From: DAMCAP01 sp964370205
GTDB taxonomy: Bacteria > Bacillota > Clostridia > Oscillospirales > Ruminococcaceae
Direction of reading: 5' to 3'
DNA length: 12,549 nucleotides
Assembly (NCBI GenBank): GCA_964370205.1
Contig: CAYJIK010000060.1
Span: 1-12,549 of the forward strand
Positions 5,257 to 12,246 of the stretch are shown here, in pieces. The notes below the pieces were generated by a model that was not told the DNA's origin, did no database searches, and was given only the letters and a program-made list of their open reading frames with translations. Each line of letters opens with the position of its first letter. Position 1 is the stretch's first letter. The position numbers and the translations under genes are program-made.

Positions 5257-6261
5257 GTGAGTGAACTAAAGCGAATTTTGACGGGTGACAGAACCACCGG
5301 TAAGCTACATTTAGGCCATTACGTTGGCAGTCTTCGCAGTCGTGTGAATATGCAACATGACTATGACACTTGGATACTGCTGGCTGATATACAGGCTCTT
5401 ACCACGCATTTTAAGGACCCCTCCCTTATTAAGCAGAGCTTATTCGATGTTGCGGTGGACAACCTCTCGGCCGGGCTTGACCCTAATAAAGTGATTTTCG
5501 TGCAGCAGTCCGCTGTACCTGCTATAGCTGAACTGACGGTGTTTTACTCGATGTTAGTAACAGTGAATGTTTTGCGCCACAACCCTACAATAAAGACCGA
5601 AGCCGCAAATTACGGCTACGACGATATGACTTATGGTTTCCTTGGCTACCCTGTCAGTCAGGCGGCGGACATCACTTTCTGCGATGCGCACGTCGTCCCT
5701 GTGGGTGATGATCAGTTACCGCATATGGAACTGACTAGGAAGATTGTCCGTCGCTTCAACGACCTTTATGGTAACGGTACAGATATTCTGATAGTGCCAA
5801 CTCATGTGCTTAGCGACACGCCACGTCTACCCGGGGTGGATGGTGCTGCTAAGATGGGGAAGAGTCTTGGAAATGCTATTTTCCTCTCGGACAGCGAGAA
5901 GGAAGTGACAGAAAAGGTGCGAATGGCACTGACTGACAAAAACCGCATAGCCAAAACCGATCCCGGCGACCCTTCGGTATGCACCGTGTTTAAGTACCAC
6001 TGCGCCTTTAATGCTGTGGAAAAGGATAACATCGCAGAACTTTGTAGGGCAGGGCAGATAGGCTGTGTAGCATGTAAGAAAAACCTAACTACCGTCCTGA
6101 ACACAATGCTTGCGCCGCTTCGTGAAAAGCGCAGCTACTATGAAGCGCACCCCTCCGAGGTGTATGACATTATCTATAGCGGAACTGCGAAGGCGTGTCA
6201 GGTGGGCAGTGAAACGGTGGCTCGTGTGAAGAATGCTATGGGAGTGCTTCTGGATTTTTAG
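5257..6261 (+). CDS. trpS: Tryptophanyl-tRNA synthetase with 4Fe-4S-type cysteine motif
   Basis: This class I synthetase charges tRNA-Trp with tryptophan in the cytoplasm. At 334 residues it has the usual length. The HIGH-type signature is KLHLGH (16-21), the tryptophan site region includes YPVSQAADI and VPVGDDQ, and the KMSKS-type loop is KMGKS (199-203). Cys242, Cys263, Cys270 and Cys273 form C-x20-C-x6-C-x2-C. This closely resembles the C-x22-C-x6-C-x2-C motif of the iron-sulfur TrpRS of Thermotoga maritima, so a cluster near the anticodon-binding part is likely. The start is GTG at 5257, with AAAGGAG 7 bases upstream (5243-5249); it is transcribed alone from a consensus promoter. I see no clear terminator downstream. 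Confidence 0.97.
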   Translation: MSELKRILTGDRTTGKLHLGHYVGSLRSRVNMQHDYDTWILLADIQALTTHFKDPSLIKQSLFDVAVDNLSAGLDPNKVIFVQQSAVPAIAELTVFYSMLVTVNVLRHNPTIKTEAANYGYDDMTYGFLGYPVSQAADITFCDAHVVPVGDDQLPHMELTRKIVRRFNDLYGNGTDILIVPTHVLSDTPRLPGVDGAAKMGKSLGNAIFLSDSEKEVTEKVRMALTDKNRIAKTDPGDPSVCTVFKYHCAFNAVEKDNIAELCRAGQIGCVACKKNLTTVLNTMLAPLREKRSYYEAHPSEVYDIIYSGTAKACQVGSETVARVKNAMGVLLDF

Positions 6262-6538
6262 GATAAACTTTTAGACTTGAAGTTAACGCTTGATTTTAGA
6301 TAGTGGAACGAACATAGGATTAGAGAGATGCCGTGTCGGCGTTGTGCCGATTAAGAAAATTGTCTTTCTCCTTTTGGACTGATATGGTTTTCTTTCTGCC
6401 TCTTGGGTAGACGGCTTCTCCTTGATATTGTGTTTATATTGATCGAACGGCGATAGGTAAACACGACCTCTCGGTCGTATCTTCACTGCTATAACTCAAA
6501 AACAATAGGTTTTGCTATTTTAGATACAATTTTTGTAT
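6262..6538. other. Intergenic stretch without a convincing gene
   Basis: This 277-bp stretch has only weak structure: a hairpin ACGACC-TCTC-GGTCGT (6463-6478), a short TCGGC/GCCGA stem (about 6336-6350), and an ATACAA/TTGTAT inverted repeat (6525-6539) touching the -35 of the tRNA promoter. A minus-strand frame of 67 codons (6283-6486) begins at GTG without a ribosome binding site and is not called a gene. The stretch may be an interspersed repeat or decayed sequence. Confidence 0.4.
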
Positions 6539-6567
6539 TGACAAAAGGGACAATGTTATATATAATA
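6539..6567 (+). promoter_or_regulatory. Consensus promoter of tRNA-Gln
   Basis: TTGACA (6539-6544), a 17-base spacer and TATAAT (6562-6567) form a consensus sigma-A promoter. Transcription would begin near 6574, giving a 5' leader of about 34 bases to be removed by RNase P. Confidence 0.9.
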
Positions 6568-6607
6568 GTTTGGTGAGCAGAGGAATACGCTGTAAATGTT
6601 CGCATAT

Positions 6608-6681
6608 TGCCGAATTGTGTAACGGTAGCACGACAGACTCTGACTCTGTTTGTCTGGGTTCGAATCCTAGTTCGGCAACCA
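6608..6681 (+). tRNA. tRNA-Gln (anticodon CUG), CCA encoded
   Basis: The cloverleaf folds fully. The acceptor TGCCGAA/TTCGGCA is 6608-6614 with 6671-6677. The D arm is GTG/CAC, and the anticodon stem ACAGA/TCTGT is 6633-6637 with 6645-6649. The loop CTCTGAC carries the anticodon CTG at 6640-6642, the variable region has 4 bases, and the T arm has loop TTCGAAT. The discriminator is A6678 and CCA is encoded at 6679-6681. It reads CAG codons. A single-gene unit has its own promoter and terminator. Confidence 0.95.
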
Positions 6682-6720
6682 AAACACCGTACATCAGATG
6701 ATGTGCGGTGTTTTTCTTTT
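6682..6720 (+). terminator. Intrinsic terminator after tRNA-Gln
   Basis: AAACACCGTACATC (6682-6695) pairs with GATGTGCGGTGTTT (6700-6713) around a 4-base loop, with one T-G pair, followed by a T-rich tract to 6720. It starts one base after the encoded CC of CCA, sharing its adenines. Confidence 0.92.
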
Positions 6721-6761
6721 AGACTGATCAAATAACAACAACCTTAAAGGATGGTATTTAA

Positions 6762-8000
6762 ATGAAAAAACTACTGCTTTTCTGTGTGGTGCTTATAGCA
6801 CTTAGCGGATGCGACTTTTTAACGGATTCTTTTAGCCGAGGGGAGTCTTCAATCCCTGTGTCAAGCGCAACTCCCCCCCCGACACCTACCCCTGAACCAA
6901 CTGCGACCTACCCAACCGAGCTAACACTAAACCACAGTGGTGGCAGTACAGTGCTAACCCCCGGGGATAACAGTGAACTTTACATAGAGAGCACAGGTTC
7001 GCTGTCCGAGTTGTTTGGCGGTGAAATACAGCCTTCGAACATGACTTCGGAACTTACAAAAAACGGTGAGATTGTAACGACCGATATCGCCGAAAGTGGT
7101 GACTACCTTTACACGATCAGCGTAACTTGGGCGGACGACGTAGAGCCTGTGGAGTATCGTGTTCCTATTAAAGCACAGTTGCCGATATCTGTCCTGCTTG
7201 CAAGTAGCGAGGTTATACTTGGTGAGTCGATGACTATAACGGTCAAAAACGCCATCGAAACTCCGATATGTAGCTCTAACCTACCTCTTCAGCCGCAGTT
7301 TTTTAGTCTTTCCGAAGGTGGCACAACCTATGTAGCTATCCTGCCGATTTCGTATGACGCTACACCCGGTGAGTACACACTTACCATTGCAAGCGGTGAG
7401 GCATCGGTGGACACGGTGCTACAGCTGGTGGATAGGGAATTTACCATTCAAAACTTGACGATCGACCAGTCGATAGCGGATGACACGGTAAACAGTGATG
7501 CAGCAAACTACGAATACAACGTCGCAATGGAGCCTGTGAAAGCTGCCGCCGACCCTGAGCAGTACTGGGAGGGCGACTTTATTTTCCCACTTCCTGAACT
7601 GCCTGACGGTCAGGAGTACCGTATAACTACCGAGTTTGGGCTTATTCGCTACGTCAACGGTTCGACAGTGGGCACACGCCACGGCGCTATCGACATAGCG
7701 GCAGGTACTGGGACACCAACCCTTGCAAGCGGAGCGGGCCGAGTGCTGTACGCCGACTTTTTACAGCTTACAGGTAATACCGTCGTGATAGAGCACGGTT
7801 ACGGGCTTAAGAGCCTTTACTACCACATGCACACGCTTGATGTCGAAGCGGGGGATATGGTGGAGCAGGGTGAAGTGATAGGTACAGTAGGCTCTACAGG
7901 ATTTTCCACAGGGGCGCATATGCATTTTGCCATGGCGGTGAACAGTCAGTACATCAACCCGTGGGAAGCGTTTGAAGAAGGATACACTTTCCCTGAATAG
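6762..8000 (+). CDS. M23-family (LytM-type) peptidase lipoprotein
   Basis: This 412-residue exported lipoprotein probably acts on peptidoglycan cross-links outside the cell. The signal peptide MKKLLLF...ALSGC gives a lipid-modified Cys17. A Pro/Thr-rich linker follows (about 35-50), then a beta-rich central part (50-250) without a family I can name, and a C-terminal M23 domain (about 285-405). Metal and catalytic residues are in place: His307 and Asp311 (RHGAID), His355 in LYYHMH, and His386/His388 in AHMHF. An active endopeptidase is therefore expected rather than a degenerate scaffold. AAAGGA (6746-6751) precedes the ATG by 10 bases. The gene starts only 41 bases after the tRNA terminator and I see no promoter of its own, so read-through from the tRNA unit or a cryptic promoter is implied. 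A MITE-like element follows. Confidence 0.93.
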   Translation: MKKLLLFCVVLIALSGCDFLTDSFSRGESSIPVSSATPPPTPTPEPTATYPTELTLNHSGGSTVLTPGDNSELYIESTGSLSELFGGEIQPSNMTSELTKNGEIVTTDIAESGDYLYTISVTWADDVEPVEYRVPIKAQLPISVLLASSEVILGESMTITVKNAIETPICSSNLPLQPQFFSLSEGGTTYVAILPISYDATPGEYTLTIASGEASVDTVLQLVDREFTIQNLTIDQSIADDTVNSDAANYEYNVAMEPVKAAADPEQYWEGDFIFPLPELPDGQEYRITTEFGLIRYVNGSTVGTRHGAIDIAAGTGTPTLASGAGRVLYADFLQLTGNTVVIEHGYGLKSLYYHMHTLDVEAGDMVEQGEVIGTVGSTGFSTGAHMHFAMAVNSQYINPWEAFEEGYTFPE

Positions 8001-8028
8001 TGGGTGAGTTTTTACTAATACTATAATG

Positions 8029-8173
8029 CAAAAGGGTCTGTGACGAAACCTTGTAGGGGCGGTCCTATGTGACCGCCCGAAACCGTGGTTTTTACCATTA
8101 GTTTCGGGCGAACACACAGGTTCGCCCCTACAAGTTTTGTGCATTATTACAATTTCGTCACAGCCCTTTTTTG
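8029..8173. mobile_element. MITE-like inverted-repeat element
   Basis: Terminal inverted repeats of about 18 bp (AAAAGGGTCTGTGACGAAA at 8030-8048; the right end at 8153-8170 matches with one bulged T) enclose two hairpin-bearing halves. The left hairpin is GGGCGGTC/GACCGCCC (8057-8064, 8070-8077), the right is GGGCGAAC/GTTCGCCC (8105-8112, 8119-8126). The halves are inverted copies of each other through TTGTAGGGGCG and CGAAAC. The inner TAATGCA/TGCATTA also pairs. There is no coding capacity, and no clear target-site duplication was found. Similar GC-rich palindromic repeats are scattered in gut Firmicutes, from memory. Its right end with the T-run may also terminate the M23 peptidase transcript. 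Confidence 0.75.
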
Positions 8174-8201
8174 TTTATATAACACTATGACGGAGAAAAG
8201 T

Positions 8202-8381
8202 ATGAGAAGTACGGATAAGGCCCCTCCTCCCACCGCTATAGCGATGGGGGTTGTGCTTGCATATTTGGGCGATTACAACACCGACCCACAGGGTAGCTAC
8301 ACAGGTGCGGTTAAATCTAAGTGCATGACAGCTCAAGCTAAGAAGAAGCAAAAGCCCGTACAGGATGCTGACGACTTGTAG
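8202..8381 (+). CDS. Small hypothetical protein ending in DADDL
   Basis: This encodes a 59-residue protein of unknown function. The ATG at 8202 is preferred because GGAGA (8192-8196) lies at suitable distance; an in-frame ATG at 8187 has none. The frame stays open further upstream only by running through the inverted-repeat element, so the longer version is rejected. The chain has a short hydrophobic segment, PPTAIAMGVVLAYLGDY, then TDPQGSYTG, a Lys-rich stretch and the acidic tail PVQDADDL. From memory, short proteins with a GSYTG...PVQDADDL end recur in Clostridia, without known function. The hydrophobic part is too short and mixed to be called a membrane helix with confidence. Confidence 0.6.
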   Translation: MRSTDKAPPPTAIAMGVVLAYLGDYNTDPQGSYTGAVKSKCMTAQAKKKQKPVQDADDL

Positions 8382-8439
8382 GCTAATATACCTGTCTACA
8401 CCGACCGAGGATAAGAGTTCTGAGGCGTTAAAACGTAAG

Positions 8440-8475
8440 CCCCCACCCTCTGAAATGGAGGGTGGGGGTAGTTTT
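8440..8475. terminator. Hairpin between convergent small gene and guaB
   Basis: An 11-bp perfect GC-rich stem (CCCCCACCCTC at 8440-8450, GAGGGTGGGGG at 8458-8468) has a 7-base loop. On the plus strand it is followed by TAGTTTTG; on the minus strand the T-run is weaker. It lies between convergent genes and probably ends both transcripts, guaB in particular. Confidence 0.8.
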
Positions 8476-8479
8476 GTGC

Positions 8480-9964
8480 TTAGTCCGTGTATGCGTTGCC
8501 CGAGTAGTTCGGTGCTTCCTTGGTGATGTAGATATCGTGGGGGTGGGATTCTCTTAGACCTGCGCCTGTTATGCGGATAAACTTAGCGGTTTTGTGGAGT
8601 GTCTCGATGTTAGGCGCACCACAGTAGCCCATACCGGCACGTACACCGCCGACAAGCTGGTAAACAGTGTCAGCGAGAGGGCCTTTGTACGGTACACGGC
8701 CTTCAACGCCTTCGGGGACGAGCTTTTTGTTGTCCTCTTGGAAGTAGCGGTCCTTTGAGCCTTTGTTCATAGCGCCGATACTGCCCATTCCACGGTAGAC
8801 CTTGAAGTTTCTACCTTGGAATATCTCTGTTTCACCCGGTGACTCGGAACATCCTGCAAGCAGTGAACCGAGCATAACTGTGTCCGCACCTGCGGCGAGT
8901 GCTTTTATAATGTCGCCTGAGTACTTAATACCGCCGTCCGCTATGATGGGGCGGTTATATTTTGCTGCTGCTGTTGCTGCGTCGTATACCGCTGTAATCT
9001 GCGGTACACCTATACCGGCAACCACACGTGTTGTACAGATAGAGCCCGGGCCTATACCTACCTTGACAGCGTCCGCGCCTGCTCTCATAAGTGCGTCACA
9101 GCCCTCGTAGGTTGCAACGTTACCTGCGATAATCGCTACATCAGGGAAAGCGTCCTTCAGCTGTGTTACACAGTCCAGTATGCCTTTGCTGTGTCCGTGA
9201 GCGGAGTCGAGCACGAGAGCGTCAACATTAGCGTCAACCAGCGCCTTTGCTCTCTCCATCATGGTGGAGGTAACGCCCAGTGCCGCACCGCAGAGAAGTC
9301 TGCCCTGTTCGTCCTTGGCGGAGGAGGGGTACTTAACTGCTTTTTCGATGTCCTTTATGGTGATTAGACCCTTTAGCATACCGTACTCGTCCACTATCGG
9401 GAGCTTTTCAATTTTGTTTTTAGCGAGCACTACTTGTGCTTCTTCAAGCGTAGTGCCAACTGCGCCTGTTATGAGGTTTTCTTTAGTCATAACGTCTTTA
9501 ATGGGCAAGTTATAGTTAGAGAGGAAACGCAGGTCACGGTTTGTGATTATGCCGACAAGCTTACCTTTATCATCACAAATCGGTACACCAGAAATTCTGT
9601 AACGTCCCATAAGTGCGTCAGCATCGTATACAAAGTGGTCGGGGGACAGGAAGAAGGGGTCGACAATAACACCGTTCTCCGAGCGTTTAACCTTGTCCAC
9701 CTCTGCCGCTTGTTGTTCAATGGTCATGTTCTTATGGACGATACCTATACCGCCCTCCCGAGCCATGGCTATTGCCATCTCGGACGTTGTGACAGTGTCC
9801 ATAGCTGCGGTGACAATAGGCACGTTTAAGTAGATGTTCTTAGCAAGGCGCGTACGGAGTTTGATGTCGGCAGGCAGTATCTCCGAATAGCCCGGCACCA
9901 GCAGTACGTCATCAAACGTTAACCCTGTTACCCCGAATTTTTCCGAATGATTTAGATTTAACAT
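8480..9964 (-). CDS. guaB: IMP dehydrogenase
   Basis: This enzyme oxidises IMP to XMP with NAD, the committed step to GTP, in the cytoplasm. The start ATG at 9964 is chosen because GGGGAGGA (9969-9976) lies just upstream, giving 494 residues; an ATG 45 bases further upstream (10009) is less likely. Landmarks are LTFDDVLLVP near the N terminus, two CBS domains (about 98-207), the active-site loop GPGSICTT with catalytic Cys310, YRGMGSIGAM, and the mobile flap ending VEGRVPYKG. Length and motifs are complete. It is the last of a minus-strand series after the thioesterase gene, 138 bases away, so it may have its own promoter. I see no good match to one and no known purine riboswitch. Confidence 0.97.
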   Translation of the reverse strand: MLNLNHSEKFGVTGLTFDDVLLVPGYSEILPADIKLRTRLAKNIYLNVPIVTAAMDTVTTSEMAIAMAREGGIGIVHKNMTIEQQAAEVDKVKRSENGVIVDPFFLSPDHFVYDADALMGRYRISGVPICDDKGKLVGIITNRDLRFLSNYNLPIKDVMTKENLITGAVGTTLEEAQVVLAKNKIEKLPIVDEYGMLKGLITIKDIEKAVKYPSSAKDEQGRLLCGAALGVTSTMMERAKALVDANVDALVLDSAHGHSKGILDCVTQLKDAFPDVAIIAGNVATYEGCDALMRAGADAVKVGIGPGSICTTRVVAGIGVPQITAVYDAATAAAKYNRPIIADGGIKYSGDIIKALAAGADTVMLGSLLAGCSESPGETEIFQGRNFKVYRGMGSIGAMNKGSKDRYFQEDNKKLVPEGVEGRVPYKGPLADTVYQLVGGVRAGMGYCGAPNIETLHKTAKFIRITGAGLRESHPHDIYITKEAPNYSGNAYTD

Positions 9965-10039
9965 ATTTTCCTCCCCATATATGTTTTTATGGTTTACTTT
10001 AGACTTCATTTAAATGTGGTAGCTTTAAATATATAGTTT

Positions 10040-10068
10040 AATCACCGATCTTGCGGTGGGTGGTGATT
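10040..10068 (-). promoter_or_regulatory. Hairpin(s) in the guaB upstream region
   Basis: AATCACC (10040-10046) pairs with GGTGATT (10062-10068). A competing stem, CACCG (10043-10047) with CGGTG (10054-10058), uses part of the first. The position, about 75-105 bases before the guaB start, would suit an attenuator or a terminator for the thioesterase gene, but no T-run follows on the minus strand. Function is uncertain. Confidence 0.3.
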
Positions 10069-10102
10069 TTTGAGTAGCGGATTGGTATAGCCCAGAGTAT
10101 TT

Positions 10103-10834
10103 TTACGCCCACGCTATGTAGCTGTCAAAGCAGGGGGTGTCACCGATAAAGCCGCTTACTGTGGCACTTTTTTCGGTCCTGTCACAGTAAAGCAAAATTT
10201 TGTCGCCCAGTTTTGCCTCACTGCGAAAACGCATCTGTATCTCGCTTACGTTTCCTGCCATCACTATGTCGGGTAGACAGTCAAGCGCTACGCTGTAGTA
10301 GACGGTGTTGTTTAGGTGCTTGTTACGGTCTAGGTCGGATACTCGCACGGTGCGTTCGCTATATAATGTCTTGGCGGACGGCGGCTTTATCTTAGTGGGC
10401 ATTATAAAAGGTGAATAGTCCTCAAGCTGTGGCATGGTGTGAGTGAACTTTGACGGACGCAGTATCGTTCTGCTTACGGGGTCAACCATCACCCATGCAC
10501 TTTGGTTTTCTATAAGTAGGTCACCGTTTTCGTCAAGCAGTAGCGTTTCTCTGGGACGAGACACACCATTTACGGCACAGGGACAGGTTGCAATGGTGAC
10601 CTTCTCGCCGGGCTTTGGCCGCCTGACGATTTTCATCCCCACAGCCGCCAACAAGAATACAATTCCTTCGCTGTAAAGCCGTTCATAGCCCAGTGACATT
10701 TCCACTAGGTGAGCCGTGGACACCTCCTGCACATACCGTGCAAGCGAGGTCACGCTCAGCACACCTGTAAGGTCACATTCGTATTCCTTTGCTTGTAACT
10801 CCAACTTGAAAGGGTATCTGTCCGCTAAGTTCAT
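10103..10834 (-). CDS. Acyl-ACP thioesterase
   Basis: This 243-residue double-hotdog protein of the bacterial acyl-ACP thioesterase family would release free fatty acid from acyl carrier protein in the cytoplasm. The first hotdog begins YPFKLELQAKEYECDLTGVLSVTSLARYVQEVS. The second carries the signature VRVSDLDRNKHLNN with Asp169, Asn171 and His173, followed by YYSVALDCLP. The start ATG at 10834 has AGGAG 7 bases upstream; an in-frame GTG at 10840 is too close to that site. It lies between serS and guaB on the same strand, about 85 bases after serS with a hairpin between. There is no obvious functional link to its neighbours. Confidence 0.92.
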   Translation of the reverse strand: MNLADRYPFKLELQAKEYECDLTGVLSVTSLARYVQEVSTAHLVEMSLGYERLYSEGIVFLLAAVGMKIVRRPKPGEKVTIATCPCAVNGVSRPRETLLLDENGDLLIENQSAWVMVDPVSRTILRPSKFTHTMPQLEDYSPFIMPTKIKPPSAKTLYSERTVRVSDLDRNKHLNNTVYYSVALDCLPDIVMAGNVSEIQMRFRSEAKLGDKILLYCDRTEKSATVSGFIGDTPCFDSYIAWA

Positions 10835-10884
10835 AGGCACTCTCCTGAATTAATAGCTTATGTTTCTTTTTGCATAAAGTATAC

Positions 10885-10910
10885 CCCCGACAAGCCGTGA
10901 CCTGTCGGGG
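10885..10910 (-). terminator. Hairpin after serS
   Basis: CCCCGACA (10885-10892) pairs with TGTCGGGG (10903-10910) around a 10-base loop, 10 bases after the serS stop. On the minus strand the sequence that follows, GTATACTTTATG, is only weakly T-rich, so termination may be partial; on the plus strand CAGTTTTG follows. Confidence 0.6.
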
Positions 10911-10919
10911 ACAGTTTTG

Positions 10920-12203
10920 TTACTTGGTAACGCCTATTTTATCACATCCCATGAAAGGACGCAATACCTCAGGGACAGTTATTGTTCCGTCACCGTTCTG
11001 ATAATTTTCCATAATTGCGGCTACTGTTCTACCTATGGCAAGACCCGAGCCGTTTAGTGTGTGTACAAACTGTGCTTTGTCACCACGTTCCTTCTTAAAG
11101 CGCACCTGTGCACGTCTTGCTTGATAGTCGGTGAAGTTAGAACAGCTCGAAATTTCCACGTACCTACCATAGGACGGCATCCACACTTCGAGGTCGTAGG
11201 TTTTAGCGGACGCAATACCTGTGTCCCCTGTACAGAGCAGTACAACACGGTAGGGCAGTCCAAGCCCTACAAGTATACGCTCAGCATCGGCCAGAAGCTT
11301 CTCAAGCTCGTTAAAGCTCTCTTCAGGCTCGCAGAACTTAACAAGTTCTACCTTGTTAAACTGGTGCTGGCGGATAATACCTCTTGTGTCTCTACCTGCA
11401 CTGCCCACTTCAGAGCGGAAACAGGGCGAATAAGCACAGTGATATATCGGGAGTTCGTCCGCTGTGAGTATCTCGTCACGGTAGAAGTTTGTGACAGGCA
11501 CTTCGGCTGTCGGAATTAGGTAGTAGTTCTCACCTTCAAGTTTAAACATATCCTCAGCAAACTTAGGTAGCTGACCTGTGCCCCTTGCCGAGTCGGCGTT
11601 CACGATAAAGGGTGGTACCAGCTCCTCGTAGCCGTGTTCGGTGTGGGTGGACAAGAAGTATGTCATCAGCGCACGCATAAGTCTTGCGCCCATACCTCTG
11701 TAAAAGTTAAAGCGTGAGCCTGTCACCTTAGCAGCACGCTCAGGGTCAAGCATTTTCAGGCTTGCGCCAAGTTCCCAGTGTGGGAGAGGTGTGTAAGGGA
11801 ATTCGGTGGGTGTCCCGACCACTTTTATTTCCTTGTTATCGTTTTCGTCCTTACCTACAGGCACAGAGCTGTCGGGGATATTCGGTAAACCGAGAAGAAT
11901 ATCCTCCTGCGTTGCTTCAAGGGTGGATATTTCCTTTTCAAGTCCTTTTATCTCTTCGGCAATGTCCTTCATCTCGGCTAGCAGTGCTGTAGCGTCTCCG
12001 CCGGATTTTTTAATGGCGGGTATCTCTTTACTTGCCTTGTTTTGGCGAGCCTTTAGATTGTCCGCCTTAAAGGACAATTCACGGCGCTGCTCATCTATCT
12101 CGAGTAGCTTATCAACTTCGGCACACAGCTGGGGCTTGCCTCTGTTTGTCATAGCGGTCTTAACTGCGTCGGGGTTTTGTCTTACAAATCTAATGTCAAT
12201 CAT
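10920..12203 (-). CDS. serS: Seryl-tRNA synthetase
   Basis: This class II synthetase charges tRNA-Ser (and tRNA-Sec where present) with serine. It has 427 residues, normal for the family. The N-terminal helical arm (about 25-105, Lys/Glu-rich coiled coil) binds the long variable arm of tRNA-Ser. The catalytic domain shows TAEV (232-235), motif 2 FRSEVGSAGRDTRG (262-275) and motif 3 around GSGLAIGRT (385-393), with PEVLRPFMG near the end. The start ATG at 12203 is preceded by AAGGAGTG and begins the standard MIDIRFVRQNPD; a frame extension upstream to 12254 is rejected. It follows the upstream gene by 43 bases, too short for a T-box leader, so it is probably cotranscribed with that gene. Confidence 0.97.
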   Translation of the reverse strand: MIDIRFVRQNPDAVKTAMTNRGKPQLCAEVDKLLEIDEQRRELSFKADNLKARQNKASKEIPAIKKSGGDATALLAEMKDIAEEIKGLEKEISTLEATQEDILLGLPNIPDSSVPVGKDENDNKEIKVVGTPTEFPYTPLPHWELGASLKMLDPERAAKVTGSRFNFYRGMGARLMRALMTYFLSTHTEHGYEELVPPFIVNADSARGTGQLPKFAEDMFKLEGENYYLIPTAEVPVTNFYRDEILTADELPIYHCAYSPCFRSEVGSAGRDTRGIIRQHQFNKVELVKFCEPEESFNELEKLLADAERILVGLGLPYRVVLLCTGDTGIASAKTYDLEVWMPSYGRYVEISSCSNFTDYQARRAQVRFKKERGDKAQFVHTLNGSGLAIGRTVAAIMENYQNGDGTITVPEVLRPFMGCDKIGVTK

Positions 12204-12246
12204 GTAAACACTCCTTGTTAAAATTGTTTTTTGGGTTAGAATGTCT

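Noticed and set aside
6283..6486. 67-codon minus-strand gene
   Set aside because: GTG start without ribosome binding site and no recognisable domain.
7761..8144. Minus-strand reading frame across the M23 gene end and the repeat
   Set aside because: It is antisense to a well-supported gene and to a palindromic repeat, which creates spurious open frames.
8085..8201. N-terminal extension of the small DADDL protein
   Set aside because: It would be encoded by the inverted-repeat element, while a good ribosome binding site precedes 8202.
12204..12246. T-box leader before serS
   Set aside because: Only 43 bases separate it from the upstream gene, too short for the element.
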